DNA of 64,000 bases from Epiperipatus broadwayi. Lineage: Eukaryota; Onychophora; Udeonychophora; Euonychophora; Peripatidae. Each line of letters starts with the position of its first letter. The stretch's first letter is position 1. The stretch is taken from the NCBI GenBank assembly GCA_028023455.1, contig JAQFVV010000184.1, positions 120,001-184,000 of the forward strand. Direction: 5' to 3'. This document shows, in pieces, positions 9,215 through 23,412 of the stretch. The position numbers and the translations under genes were made by a program. The notes under the pieces are model-generated. The model was not told where the DNA came from, ran no database searches, and worked only from the letters and a program-made list of their open reading frames with translations.

Positions 9215-12200
9215 TTAATTCAAACTCCAAGTATATGAATTTTGTTTGTATTTCAAAAATATTATATAAATCTAAGATCTCTATAATGCACATTCTACAA
9301 TTTATATCTAAAAATTTGACAAGATATCACAGTTTTTAACTTGAAGGATAAAGAGATAAGATTATTTTCACAGTCAGAATAGTTTTTTTTTTTTTAGTAT
9401 TTGCAGTTTTAAGAAAAATTATAGTGAAAAAACTTTTTAAAATTAATTCATTTCCAAAAAGAAAATGTTCTAGGAACATAAAGATTTTAATAAAAGATAT
9501 GTAAATAAAATAAAAAATACTCTTGATAATAAAAATAAAATATAGTTTAAAAAAATTATATATTGTTACAAGATGTCGGGGGGGGGGGCAGCAATCTGTT
9601 TTATAGGGCATATTTGTATTTAATTCTTTTATACATATTTAAAATTTATTATTAAACTTTTAAATAATAAAACTACAAAAATTTAAACATTGTACAAAAC
9701 TTTTTATTATAAGCAGATAAAAACAATCTTTAAATAACGCATTGCAGGAAAAAACTCTCTAACAGACACTCATAAAAAAATAAAGGAGAAGGTATTATTC
9801 AACTGACTTGCTAATTGCCGGAAGTTGAGAGTTTGGGTGCCTTTCCATTCTTGCTTTATTCTTCTGCTAAGAATAGCTAGATACCAATTTATAAACCAAT
9901 ATTACTTAGTTAATCTATGAGATAGTTAATTGAAAAAATGTAAACCTGTGCAGAATCTTTAAAAGTTTTCAAGCTTTATCCAACTGGATTTTAAACTGCA
10001 AGTATAATCGTGGCAAAAAATACTACTACTATGCCACTAACCCTTAAAATCTTTTTATATTTTATTTTGCATATTTTGCTTATAATTTAATAAATTTAGT
10101 ATTTCAAAATTTTACAATTTATTTCATTGTTACACAATTTAAGGAGTGACATAAATTTCATTTATTTATATAGGAATTCCATACATTGTTAAGGTTTATA
10201 AAATAATTTTAAATATAAAATTGCAAAAATAAATTGTTTTAGAATATTGAAAATTATGCTAAATTCCTATCAATAGTTCTGCCTTTGCTTGTTCATAAAA
10301 ACTTTATTGTCTAGCAATTTACTTTCTAGATAATTTAATATATATACATATATTATTTTTATTAATGCTTTAAATTATTAAATTTTTAAGTTATTTTATC
10401 AAAAACGATATAACGTATCAGACTGCAAATACTAAAATGTATATATGTATTGTTTCGGTGATATTAATCTTATGTATTTTTTTATTATTATAAATAAATG
10501 CAAAGTAAAATATTTATTTTATCAAACTTTATCATCGTCTATTCCTAGATCATAAGGAAATAGTGACAAGTAGGATCTTTAAAAGAAGACAACTAGAGAA
10601 AGATGATATACCTATTCTTTATGATTTTTACACTTAAATAATAGTAATAGTTCATTGCAAATCTTTAATAAATAAAATACAATTACAATCTGCAATTTGA
10701 TGAGATATCAAATTTAACGCAAAAAAGTTGTGTCATTATTGCCAAAAGAACTCTGTTGTTACTAATTATTAATAAGAAAGAATATACATACAATTTTATA
10801 CATATAGTAAGCATAAAATAAGAAATTACAGTATACACAGTATATAATCTGACTTTTTTTTAATCTTATCATTTAGGATTATCTTCAGTAAAACATTAAG
10901 GATTTTATGGCATAATGATTAATGCATATGTTTCTTGACAGGCCCATAATTTGGATTAAAGTCTGGATTGAGTGATATTGAATTTTTTTGTCCAATAAAT
11001 AGTATGCAACCCACCCAAATAATCTCCAAAAAATGGATATTTATATATTTATAATTAGAGTTTAAAAATCCTAAGTTAGTCGAGTTGATCACATTATTAT
11101 TAATTTGTTTATTCAAAAAAAAGAAGAATATAACTGTAATGTGATGCAACCTTTACCCTGGCATGAAAAGTGCTATATTTTTATTGGGACAGAGCTAATG
11201 GACATCTTTATGAGCAAATGAGTACTTTTATCTTTTTAAGTTAAGAGTAAATGTTTTATATCTCAAAAAGAATTCATTTTCTATTAAAATAGTATACTTG
11301 GTCATCATAAGGAATATTATCCTATAATGATTCTTAAACATTAGATTTTATTTTACTCTTTGTATAATTTATGGCAAGTAATTGTTAATAGTGATTAGGA
11401 ATCTGTTTAGATTAATATAATAGCAGTTAAGATCTATTTTCTATTTTATATATATAAAATTTATATTTTATCTTAATTAAAATACTATGACTATAAAAAT
11501 CAATAATGATATTCCTATGCCACAACAATCAGTTTTGAAGCTATGCATCACATTTGAGTTTAGCAAGCAATTATTTATTATAATCAAATTATGATTAACC
11601 TTGACTATAAACAAGTAATTCAGACTTCAGAAAGAATACAGAAAGATTTAAAAAAAAGGTGGATAATGAGTTTTGCCATGATTACATAAATCCAACTCAT
11701 GAATCACAATTATATCCACATACATCTCGTACTGGTCACCAAGTCTGTTTATTTAACTAGTGTGATGCTATCTTTTAACTTCTTCTATAGTAAATTTTAT
11801 TTTCTGTTCTGATATGGGTACCTTGCTCAATTGTAATTCACCAATGAGTTCTATTTTTGTTCACATTCTGCCAATAAAAGCTTTAATATTGCATTTCTTT
11901 AAAATAATGTTGAAGTAATCATTACAACATAAATACAATTTGCTTTTCATATGAAAGACATTCTCAAGTTCATTGCAAAAAACTTTTTAGGAAATTATCA
12001 TTAATTTTCTTCAAATGCCCAAGCTATCAATAAAAGTAAAATATCTATATTACAATTTAGATAATCTACCTAATAATCTAATTGATTCTAATAAAAGTAT
12101 TCTCATATATAAATATTACTTTACTTTGCTGTTTACAAAAAAAACTAATTAAAAAAAAAAAAAGAATTAGAGAAATCAAATAAAGCAAAAAAATTGAAAA

Positions 12201-15200
12201 TCAAAAATCTAATCAAGATTTGAGTGCTTTTAAAATTAATCTTAAAGCAATGATAGAAATTAAATCTAAATTTACATTCATACAACATTCATTATTGTAA
12301 AAAAAAACAAAAAAACAAATAGGATTAGTAACAAATTGATATCTTGAAAACAATATATATAAAATTCAAACTAAAAGAATCATCCAAGTATGTTTACAAA
12401 TATATAAAAATGGAGGTGTCTATATACCTTAGTTATGAACTGAGAATTAAACTTTAGAGATGTTTAAGTAACAGCGTTCCTTTGATAGACAGCATTGTGG
12501 GGAAAAAAGTTATAAAGCTATCTTTTAACAAATTAAAAATAGATGAATGGATTTTTTTTATATATAAAATTTCAGAATTATCCAAATTTGTTAACAACAA
12601 TTACACATTCAGCAATTTTGAATTTGTTTATCATTATTTCTATTACTATGTGTATAAATTTCTGACGTGGCGATCACGAACTACCACGGACGAACGCAAA
12701 TATTTACTTCATAAATGTTACATTTACTTTTTACCTGCACGCACATGCACCCTCACAAAATGAGCACAAATTTATGTTTTAAAATATTTTTGCTTTACTG
12801 ATTCTCCAGTGAAAAATTATTTTTGTTATTTCTGAATTCAAATTTTGCTGAGTACATATGATGTATTGAATGACATATCAAAAGGTAAATAAATAAATCT
12901 AAAACTCTTACAATATAAAAAGATTTTTGACATTACTTTCTACTTTAACTTCAGATATTTATTTTCTCTTTTTCTTTTTTTAACCATAATAGCTTCCCAA
13001 GGCTACTATCAATCAAACAAACTCAAAAGTTTATTCAAGTCAGAAAAAAGAAGAATTGGAACTATGAGTTAAGATTAACGTCACAATTCAGACAATGAGT
13101 ACTTCTTTTTTGAAAGAAAATAAATTTGATTTTATACAGATACATATTATATATATATATCAATTTTAAATTTATTAAAGATGACGTTGGTTTAGAGATC
13201 TGATCTTGTTTATGTAATATTGTGAAAGCTAAAAAGAGACACGTGATATTATGTGATAAACACATTCATTACCTGGAAAAAAATGTCTAAAGTTAAAAAT
13301 GAACTGAAGTTATTAAAATATAGAGTTACTGATCTAGGGCCAAACTTACGACCCTACAAGCAAATTGTCTTTGGTTCAAAATCTTAAGGTTTTTTAAATT
13401 TCAGGCTTTTTAGCTTGTTAATAGACAGAGAATTAAGAGTGATTGTCAGATGCATACATGAATTTCTTTCATTTTTGAATTCCATGTCCTAACTGATAAA
13501 GACAAAGAATCACTTTGGGGGTGAGGATTTTAAATATATTACCATCTGGTAATCACTGATAACTACTCAATTTTACAATGAATGTATTAGACTGGAAATC
13601 TATTTTTGTTTATACGAATTTTAATTATATATATATTGTAAAGGTTGGAAGAGTCCATCCTTAACATCGATTATAGTATCTTTTTTTAAAAAATATATAT
13701 ATATTGTATCCTAGAGAAAGTAAACAAAATGATAAAAGATACACGTCATTATAAAAAGTAGACAAGAAGAGAATAATTCATAACAGTGGTATCAACAACA
13801 CTGTACATTGTACGAACTCAAATCCATAAACAAAATACTATACAGCGAACTAACAAGTTATCAAGCTATGCTCAGCGGGTTCAAATAATAACCCATGTCA
13901 CAATACCAAGATATACAGAAGCATTATAAATAGAAAATAACATTATTATGAATTAAGAGGAGGAAAAACTTCAATTCACTTTAGCATACATAAAAGAATC
14001 TTAATATTATATATGTATGCTATTAGGGTTACATTTAAAGTTCTTGCTTTAAAATCTTATACAACTACCTTTTTTTTTATTCACCATGTAAAGATCTAAT
14101 CCTCTTACAAGCATTTTCTAAGCATCTCATTACTTTTATCAGATAAAATAATATTTAATTCTTAAAATATTTGAAATGTTCTTTTAAAATTTATGTATTT
14201 AATTTATCTTTTGAATGTAACATTTCAATATTAAAATAAATGTAATAAAAAGTTCTTGAAATCATATAAGGGTATCTATTTCAGGGTTATACGTTTTCAT
14301 AAATCCTATTGACTCTTTAGATTTACTCAATACCAAATGAAATCCTAGATAAAATATAATAAATAAGATATACACTTCCCCTAAGCTAATGTCCTATCAT
14401 AATTATAACAATATCAATAATATTACTAACTTAATAAAATACAACATAATCTCTTAAATTTAGAATAAAATAAAGAATAAGCTAGGATTACAATCAAATA
14501 TTAAGAATGGGTATGGGATTTGGTAGCCATCCTAAACATCTTAGAATAAATCTACATTAACACCTTCTAAATATAACTTAGGTTTTTGTACAAATTGAAT
14601 CTTATCAAAATAATAATAACTATAATCTTCTAATATGAAAATGATTTAAAATAAACATGTACAATGATTAGAAATAAGCAAATTGGATTAGTTAAAGTGA
14701 TCTAAATTGATAACATAAATTGCAATTTTTTATTAAACAAATACATCTTTATTAGTTGTTCTATTAATGCTTAAAATAATTTAATAAATAGTGGCTCTTA
14801 TAAATTTAGGTGTCATATACTCTCATAGCAAATACACTAAAATGATTGTATAATCTTTATAAGCATTTAAAATTATAATTAATGTTTTAAATGATTTATG
14901 TTTGATAATCAAGATGATTTCTGATTAATAATTGGGATGATGCAAATAAATGATTATGATAAATTATTTAAATAACAATAACAAATATTTATTTACAGCA
15001 AAATAACAACAAAATTTACAATTAGTTCATCTTTAAGTCAACATAAATAAAATTTTTTACAAAGTTGCTTCTGCAAAATTTTATATCAGAAGGGTCAAAA
15101 TTAAAAATTGACATACAACTTTATTAAAATATATTCCCTTGGATTAGTAAAAATAATCCATCATATTACAGTAACTTTTTGTATTATTTCATTATCAAAC

Positions 15201-15932
15201 ATTCTCATTCATCATCTCATTCATACTATAATAATAATCATCATATATCCATCGGTGAAAGAGATATAAGGTAGATATATATTATTTATGCCCAAAATAA
15301 ACTTTAAAAATTGTAAAACCAATTGTTTATCATGTTAAATCCTTACAGGTAGAAAAACTCAACTATAGGACTGACACAATTACAATGTATTTTTCACATT
15401 TTAAGCTAACCAAGAATGCTCATAGAACTAAGGTAGAATTCCTCAATACCTTGATAACACCCCTAAAAAATGCCAGATAAAGCCACAGTGAACCAATCTT
15501 TAATAATTATAAAGTAGGGCAAAATAAAAGCACGATGACATTGCTCATAAGATGCACCTACTTTTGAGGACTAGTAAAGGATCTAGGACATTGTCACTAG
15601 TCTGGGAAAATAATGAGAATGTGCATCAGGGACAAAATACTAAATAGGAATTGCCTTACAATAGAAAGAGCCTTAGCTACAATTTCTAGAGTATATGTTA
15701 TAAGTATACAAAAGCTAGCAGAACAACAAATAATAATTCTATCCCTTCTCAAAAATAAGCTAGAAAAATTAATGATGGAGGCTAACTACCATCCACAAAA
15801 TACAATGGCATGTAAAATCATTCCTAAATATAGAGAAAATAATTCTACTATCTATAACAAAATACTATAACAGATAACCAATGCAAAATATGATAAATAC
15901 AACAATTAATTAATATCAAATATGATTCTATT
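9215..15932. other. AT-rich intron with SINE scraps
   Basis: Mostly simple AT-rich DNA. Notable spots are a 10-base G run at 9577-9588, a CpG-containing island at 12660-12760 of unknown nature, a tRNA-like fragment near 13330-13390, and a coding-like but unrecognised stretch at 15613-15870 (85 codons, Leu/Ile/Lys/Glu-rich) directly before the LINE copy. No exon of the host gene was recognised. Confidence 0.5.
10908..11005 (+). repeat. tRNA-derived SINE fragment (family C)
   Basis: TGGCATAATGATTAATGC resembles a tRNA A box and D arm; GGATTAAAGTCTGG about 40 nt later resembles a decayed B box. The segment shares its spacing and the CATG/CAGGCCCA-ATCT middle with 50686-50745, so they are probably old copies of one family. 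No poly(A) or target duplication could be fixed. Confidence 0.4.
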
Positions 15933-16400
15933 CATAATATAAAGTTTTTCTTTTTCTGCAAACTCTACAGGTCTATGTCTTCTCTCATTTCTATTGCCAT
16001 AACCAAAATTATCTACAGCACTTTCATCTTTCATTTGTTTACCAATTCCAGCATTAAAGTCTTCCATAACAATTTTAAAATGTTTACTCTGATAAAAAGC
16101 CTTTTGTACATCCATATAAAAATCTTCTACTATTTCATCATTATGAAAACTTTTTGGGGCATAAACCTGAATTATATGCACTTGGTATCTTCTATTAATG
16201 TTGTTCTTCCACTTTTTATTTATGAGGAATTCTTCTACCCTTGTAGTTCCAATATTTATGCCTTTATAATAAATACATGACTACTTTTTAAATCAATTGT
16301 CTCTCCACCTTTTCTTCTAACTTCACAAGTCCCATTTAATATAAATCAGTTCTTCTGATTCTTGCAATCTTCCTTCAGTTGAAAGTGATCTGCAGTTGTA
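15933..16400 (-). pseudogene. RTE endonuclease, inverted N-terminal part (copy 1)
   Basis: On the minus strand from 16400 the frame reads CRSLSTEGRLQESEE..., then a frameshifted stretch, then HIIQVYAPKSFHNDEIVEDF, then VMEDFNAGIG, and ends EFAEKEKLYIMN. The apurinic-type endonuclease motifs QVYAP and DFNA are recognisable, but the Gly before DFNA is Glu. The segment stops at exactly the point where the direct-strand part resumes a few codons later. Unlike copy 2, it retains Glu codons through EFAEKEKLY rather than a stop. Confidence 0.85.
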
Positions 16401-16401
16401 A

Positions 16402-18645
16402 AATGTTAAAAGGAAATGGATATAGAAGCATCCAAATGAAGGTACAGCAGAATTGGATTTTATTTTGACCTTCAAAAAATACATATTTCAAGATTCTAAT
16501 GTTCTTAATAAATTTAACATAGGAAGTGATCATCGATTAATAAGATGTAAGATAAATGTTAATGCAAAACTAGAGAGACAAAAATTATTAAAAAAAAACA
16601 ATATTTACAGTTGATATTCATAATCTTCAGAAACATTCTAATGAATTTAAATTATAACTTACAAATCGGTTTCAAGTATTAGTAGCTTTTGAACATGATT
16701 CAGATTTGAATGAAATTAATAGGAAAATAACTGATACACTTTTAAAAACTGTAACAAAGACAGCTGGTAGAAAAAAGCAACAATTGACCAATAAAATTTC
16801 TACTGTGACTAGAAAATTTAAGAAGAAAAGAATGAATATGAAGACATACAAAAATGATGCATTAAAAAGGATTGAATATCTTGAATTTTATAAAATGGTA
16901 TGGAAAAGAGTTAAAAATGATATAAGAAAGTATAACTGTGAACAAGAAAAGCTGTAGAAGAGAATAAACGTCTCAAGAGTGTAAAACAACATCTTGGTAT
17001 TGGTAGGAAATTTATATCTGCAATAAGAAAAAAAGATGAAATTATTACTAAAAAGAGAGATGACATCATGAAATGAGTAGAAGACTTCTATCAAGAATTA
17101 TATAGTAATAAAGAACAAGTATCTCTTATATCTATTATATCTTCCAAATTGCCCAGAATTTTAAATGAAGAAGTGTGACATACAATTAAATTTATGAAAA
17201 AAGGAAAAGCTCCAGGTAATAATGGGATTATAATTGATATATTAAAAGAAGCAAGTGAAAAAATAGAATTTTTTTTAGCAAAGTTATATACCAAAGGTCT
17301 AAATGATAAAGATGTACCAGATGATTGAAAGAATGCAGTATGAATATTAATATTTTAAAAAGATGATAAAGAAGATATTAGAAATTACAGACTAATCAGC
17401 TTTTTATCAGTTTTATACAAAAATTTTACCAAGATAATTACTACTCGTCTACAGAGAACATTGGATTTCCACCAACCAAGAGAACAAGCTGGATTTAAAA
17501 GTGGTTATAGTACAGTAGATCATATTCAGGTATTAAGAGAAGTTATAGAAAGGACAAATGAATATGAGTCTATTATGCTTTGGATTTGTCGATTATGAAA
17601 AGGCATTTGATTCTATAAACATTTCTTTAGTGATTAAAACATTGGATCATCAAGGTATAAATCCAGGATATTGTTATATTTTAAAGAATATTTATAAAAA
17701 TGCAACAGCAACAATTAGATTATATAATGATACTAGGAAACTCAACATTGAGAAAGGTGTAAGACAGGGTGACTCCATAGCTCCAAAACTTTTTACAGCA
17801 GTGTTGCAAGAAGTATTTTGTGGATTAAAATGGGAAGCTAAAAGATTGAAAGTAAATGGAGATTATTTAAGTCATTTACATTTTGGAAATGATGTAGTTG
17901 TTTTTGCAAATAATGCTTTAGAGCTGCAGGAAATATTGCAGGAGTTATCGAATGAAAGTAGAAAAGTAGGGCTAACGATAAATCTTAAAAAGATTAAGTA
18001 ATGTTCAATGGATTTTCTCAAAATATGAAAATAAAGATTGATTATGATGAGTTAGAAGAAATTAACAGCGACAAATACATTGGTAAGATTATTAATACAT
18101 ATGGAAACAAAATGGATAAAATTAATCATAGAATTAAACTTGGTTGGAGTGCTTTTGGTAGAAATAATTTGATACTAAAATAAAATATGCATATGTGTTT
18201 GAAAAGGAAGGTTTTTAATAAATGTGTTTTACCAGTTCTTATTTATGGATCTGAGACCTGGACACTTAATAGAAGAGCAATACAGAGACTTCAGACCACT
18301 CAAAGAAGTATGGAGAGATGCATGTTGAGAGTAACATGAAAAGGTTGAAAACACAATATATGGGTAAGAGAACAAACAGGTGTTACTGACCTCATTGAAA
18401 AAAATTAAAAGATTGAAGTGCAATTGGGCTGTACCTATTGCTAGAGTAGATGATAATAGATGGACAGTTGAAATCTTAAAGTGGATTCCAAAAGATTGTA
18501 AATAAAACCCAGAAAGGGGCCACATGTGAGATGGATGGATGAAATAAGAAAGTGTGGAGGGATGATGTGGAGAAGAGAAGCCAAAGATCACAGAAGATGG
18601 ATTGAACTTGGATAAACCTTCATTCTGCAGTGGATTGATAATGGT
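16402..18645 (+). pseudogene. RTE endonuclease C-terminus, reverse transcriptase and terminal domain (copy 1)
   Basis: Reading starts KHPNEGTAELDFIL and includes GSDHRLIRCKIN (the endonuclease SDH motif, near 16529), an 83-codon linker ORF (16706-16957), and RT blocks: GFVDYEKAFDS (17582), GVRQGDSIAPKLF (17757) and the catalytic motif C as HFGNDVVVFAN, where the usual A-D-D reads G-N-D. Terminal-domain strings such as RRAIQRLQTTQRSMERC follow near 18270. Stops occur at several sites (for example near 16956, 17075, 17176, 17325 and 18000), so no functional product is possible. Confidence 0.85.
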
Positions 18646-18669
18646 TGATGATGATGATGATGGTTCTAT

Positions 18670-21600
18670 TAGCATTAGATAATAATAATAAATGAATCAT
18701 AGAGATATACATCAGCTTATTCAGCTTACAGAAACATAATATACCTTGATAAATAAACAAAGTATTATTCTGATAAAATTAATTTTTAATATTGTAAAAT
18801 CCATAGCATATAACATGACCAATTATATATGCATATAATACCATAGTATAAAATCATAATATAGATAAATTCTATTAAATAATGATGTCCTTCTGTTTCA
18901 TTTTTAATCATTTCTACATTACTTGGATATGAAGAAGACTGTTGGCAGTAGCATCTTGTGGACAGCAAACACATCTATTATATAAGATGTCATTAAAATA
19001 CTACAATCTATAATACAATTCAAAAATGTATAATGCATTTTTTCAGATATCTACCAGGGTAAATTCAATTCATTCTATTATTAAGTATCTGATAAGTTAA
19101 TGGCCATTCATTTCAATGTGTTCACAGATTTAAAGTCTATTAAATATTCAAAGTACTGCAGTAAATATGTCACAAATCGTTAAATTTAGGTTTATTAAAT
19201 TTTAAATTCATCTATTACACAAAGTATTTTAAATTGGTGTTAGTAATATCATACAGGACAATAAAACACTTCAATGATTATTATATATTACCATTGTTGA
19301 ACATTTGCAGGAGAGAACGTTTGACTTAACTATGATCTTCAAAACCTCAGCAGTTTCCATAACAATGCACAGAGGGAAGAAGTTTTATAAAGTTATTAAA
19401 ATATAAAAAAGTTATTTTAATTCATTAATTGGAATGTCATTATTGCAGAAAAAGTTTGGTATTTCCATTTATGAAGTAGACATTTTAAAATTCACATATT
19501 TTATCAATTAAATAGTTCATAGTAAGTTAAATTTTATCATCCTGCCTGAAGAGAAATTATTTCTTTCCTCTTTCACATAAAGGCAAATAAAAATCATTAT
19601 AATACTAAAAAAAAAAACTTTGTGGTTATTTTTTTTTAAAGCAATAATAAATAGTGTCTTTTAAGAAATGATGAAGCACAAGTGAATTATTATGATTTAA
19701 GTAAATAATTTTTAATCAATTCTTTTTCTTTTGCAGAATTAATTATTATCGAACATCTAAAATATTCATGATAGCAATTTGTAATTCTTATTTAAATTAA
19801 AGTAGTCCTTACTCTGTGTAAATTAATTCTAAATAATATATTGATTTACAAATATTATGGAGAAGTTATTAAAAAATTATTAACATTTTTGGTAATGTTT
19901 TTGCCAATAATAAAATTAGATAATTCTTGGCAATTTTAATTATAATATAGATGTTTAATTTATTTTTAAAATTGATAATTGTTCTCCAGTCATAGCAATA
20001 ACAATAATTTTCAAAGTTTTTCATTGTAGCAAATTAAAAAAAAATTATTTTAAAATATTGTAATAATAAATTATATTACCATTCCATTGGTAGTTACAGA
20101 GTCTTCAGTTTCTTTGGTGTTTTTGTTCACACAATTGTATCAAGATATAAGTTTATTCTAACATGCTGAATTTAATAAAAACAAAAGTTTTAAGAAAATT
20201 ACCCTTTTAAAAAAAATTAGTAGAGTTAAAATTCAACTGTTATAAAATTAAATTGATTTAGAACCTTAAGAAAATGAAGAGAGAATGTTCTAGATTATAG
20301 ACTGGTGTAAACTGTAGACTGATGTTAGGTTCTATCTCACCTTATTTATACCCTGGTCATGTGACCATTTTACCAAACTGTTTATTTACATTTGAACTTA
20401 CAACCTGTTATTTGAAAAGTTTGAATCTTTGACCTATCTATCACCAAGGAAGGTGTTAATCAAAAATTATTTAAGTGAAATTTTAACTTTACAATAAATG
20501 AATTTTTTTTTTTAGACGCCTGAATTTAATAAAAAAAAACACTTCATGGTTGAATAAAAATAATTAAAAACTACAAAACAATAAGGATAAAAATATTACA
20601 TGATATAAAATTTATATCATATCTTTAAACAATCACATATTAATACAATATTTAATATTTATTTATTACAATTTTAAATATAGATAAATCTCAGAATAAG
20701 TTTAAATTGCTTTTAAGATTATTTAAACTAAATATTATCAAATAAATGTAATATGTATGTAGACATGTGTGTCAATTTGTGGATAGCTGTAGGAAGCATA
20801 AAAGTTTGAGTTCAAATTCCTTCTTAATTACTATTTTAAAAGAATATTTAATAATTTTTAACTAGAGAGTAATGGTTCCACTTCAATAAGAATTAGTGTT
20901 AAAAAAAAAAGACTGAAATTTGATTCAGCAATCACATGATTATTTTTATTTTTTACTTCCCACTTTTGCACTATTCTAACTAAAGACTTCACCAAGTTCA
21001 CTTATTTTCAATTAAGTATATGTTCACTTTATCATTAGAAGCTATAAGGTTTTTTGGATATTATTATAAGTCTAACTATAACTCTTTATATTATATTAGA
21101 ATTTTAATCTTTATTAGCACTTTTCAGAACTAAATTAAAATAAAAGTAAGCAATTAATTTCTGATTGAATGAACAGCCAATGTACATTCAACAATAACAA
21201 AAAATGAATTGCGAAAATAGATTTGCTATATTTAAGATATAGAAAAATCATCCGAAATTTTAATTATTTGAACTGCTATAAAACTGATTTTTAGTGAAAT
21301 AAAAAAAAATTAAAAATGTACTTTAGCACTAATAAAGATGCAAGAAATTGAAAGTTAAACAATATTTAATTTTAACAATGGAATATAATAAAAATAAAAT
21401 TTAAAACAACCATCACTAATATAATAGGCTTATTTTTCTATTGTTTTTAAAGAGCTCCACTTCAAAGAAGCTGATTATAGTAGATTATTTATTTAATTGA
21501 GGTTTACATAAAGTTTACTTTTGAGTAAAATACTTATCATAAACCAGCAATAAAAAGATTATTATCTGCATGCTTAAAGCAGTTCTTTTTAAAAAAAAAA

Positions 21601-22868
21601 AAAATAGAAAACTTTTTTAAAATGTGCTTGTTTTTAGACTCCTACAGGTTCAGTGGCTGTAGAAATATGACACCTCTTGTATTAGTAAGGAAGGCAATAT
21701 CATCTAATGATTTTTTTATTATTTTAGTCAATACATCAATAATCATCAGTTTAACCTAGGTCCTTTATCTTCTATCTAAAAATAGCTAAATATCCATTTT
21801 GCCTGACAATAATGTCAGGCAAAATGGATAACTATAAGATGGGTAACTATAAGATCTATAAACTTGCTTCCCGAATGAAAAAAATGTACACCTTTTCTGA
21901 TGAAATTTTTTACACGTTTAAACAGTCTAGACTCAAACCTGAACATGAATATGGCAGACATATATACGAATCATTACATAATGAGACCTTTGAAAATATC
22001 ATTTTTAAGAAAATGTCACTTCTCGCCCTAGTTTTTTTTTTTTTGAACATTGTGAACAGAATCTGATCTATCAATTTTAATACTATAATCAAGCCTTAAA
22101 AACTTCATTTTTTAAAAATATTGAAAAGACTAATTATATTTATTTTAAATGATCTAATGAACAAAGAAGTAGATATACTGTAATAGAAAAAAAATCTACT
22201 TTAAATAAAAAAAATATGTATTTATTAAATATATATATATATATAATAAATACAAAAAATTATAAAACAAAAAAAAATACAGAAAAAATGAAACAAATTA
22301 AAATATGGTAAATAGAAAAAAGTTTACACAATAAAAAAAACCATACATATTAAATCATTTTCAAGCTTTTGTTGCAATATATAGCTTGATGGTGGTCTCT
22401 TCTACATAAAATATTACTAATTCATTTAACCAAACTTGAGATATTGTTATTCATATGGATTTTTTTTTTCAGATTATATTTCTGTTAATATACACTTGTG
22501 TCAATGAATGATTATTCTGGAAAATTATAAGAATGAATAAAAACTTTATTTAGGAGAATTGTATGATTTTTGATAAAAGAAAAGGAAACCCTTTTTTTTA
22601 CATTAAAAACCCATTATATTCTTTAAAATTATTTTATCTAGGAATTTTTCTACTAATAATTTAATAAAATTTAGTTTTTACTATATGATGTCTCATTTAA
22701 CACCTAAAACAATTCTTTATCACTTTGCCTATGCCACTAGCTTGGGGCGTGAATGTTCATTAATTGTTATTTTTTACTAATCTTATAAATATTTATTGAG
22801 TATTTTTTAAAATACTATTCAACTTAATTTATTTTCCATTTTATTTTATTCCAAATTTATGTACTTAC
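18670..22868. other. AT-rich intron between LINE copy 1 and the 23-kb exon
   Basis: Long A/T tracts predominate. It contains a tRNA-like head at 20781-20820 (TAGCTGTAGGA then AGTTCAAATTCC), a perfect short palindrome at 21791-21830 and an AT microsatellite at 22231-22247. An 84-codon ORF at 21812-22066 starts in the palindrome and shows no family resemblance. Confidence 0.5.
21791..21830. repeat. Perfect 18-bp inverted repeat
   Basis: TATCCATTTTGCCTGACA is followed by a 4-base loop and its exact reverse complement. With no mismatch in such AT-rich DNA, the hairpin is either young or maintained. It could be a minimal foldback element or the centre of a MITE. Confidence 0.7.
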
Positions 22869-23164
22869 CAATCTACTGTTGCTATGTTGATTAGCTTGTT
22901 AGGATAGCATTCTAGTGATTTTGATCCTTCATTCTCAGATTCTAATTCGTTACTTGCTTTTCGAATGCACGACAACAAAGTTTCTCCATGCTTAACAGCA
23001 CTTTTCAGATCTTCTTTAATTTCATTTCTTTCAGACAGCTGCTCCTGGATTAATACCTCTGTAGAAGGCACATCATTGGGAAATTCAGTTTCTTGTAATC
23101 TTTGCATTAGTTCTCTCAATGCTTGAGAAATCTCACGGGTATTAGTTGCAAACTTTTCAATCGC
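22869..23164 (-). CDS. MCF2L: MCF2L/DBS-like exon (linker and start of spectrin-repeat region)
   Basis: This 296-nt exon starts at codon GCG after TTTTTTCAG and ends with two bases of a split codon before GTAAGTAC. The peptide starts AIEKFATNTREISQALRELM, contains TEFPNDVPSTEVL and SLECYPNKL, and ends IATVD plus TG. DBS-type GEFs have the same order: an A-I-E-x-F-A helix, an E-x-P-x-D-(I/V)-P-S linker motif, a charged helix, then L-E-C-x. The ending joins the exon at 7068 to restore a Cys codon and gives a gapless alignment to the family by eye. The helices are expected to form the first spectrin-like bundle between the Sec14 and DH-PH modules. Confidence 0.92.
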
Positions 23165-23412
23165 CTGAAAAAATAAAATATCAACATATATTTAAAAAAT
23201 TAAAAAAACAATTAAATTTTATTTAATAAAAAATTGTATGATCCGTTCCTAGGGGAAGTCATGTGACAGATATTCAAGCACCCAAGTGGCAGATAAAGCA
23301 CAGCAGTTACATTTTTATTCAATTGTGCAAAGATAGACTTTTTTTTACTCAGCTGAGAATTAATCCAGAACTATTAGCAACAGAATCCATCAATTTACCA
23401 TTATATTAAAAT

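Larger units (their letters stand above)
15933..18663 (+). mobile_element. RTE-type LINE, copy 1: 5'-truncated with inverted 5' end
   Basis: The 3' two-thirds (about 16402-18663) run on the plus strand and encode the element from the endonuclease C-terminus through reverse transcriptase to the terminal domain. The 5' part (about 15933-16400) carries the endonuclease N-terminus in the opposite orientation. This is the structure left by twin priming. The 3' end is a short TGATGA/ATG microsatellite, as is usual for RTE-type elements. A 7-bp match TTCTATT flanks it (15926-15932 and 18664-18670). Several stops and frameshifts disrupt it, and it is about 90% alike by eye to copy 2. Confidence 0.88.

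Noticed and set aside
9030-9611. Two minus-strand ORFs of 87 and 91 codons
   Set aside because: The first is the reverse of the hammerhead/SINE arm; the second is a low-complexity Phe/Ile/Lys frame.
12482-12763. 93-codon plus-strand ORF
   Set aside because: Phe/Tyr/Lys/Asn-rich chance composition, no family motif, no splice signals; only the short CpG-containing patch at its end is unusual.
18229-18675. 148-codon minus-strand ORF
   Set aside because: Antisense shadow of the RTE terminal domain in copy 1; its repeated Ser codons come from the TGATGA tail.
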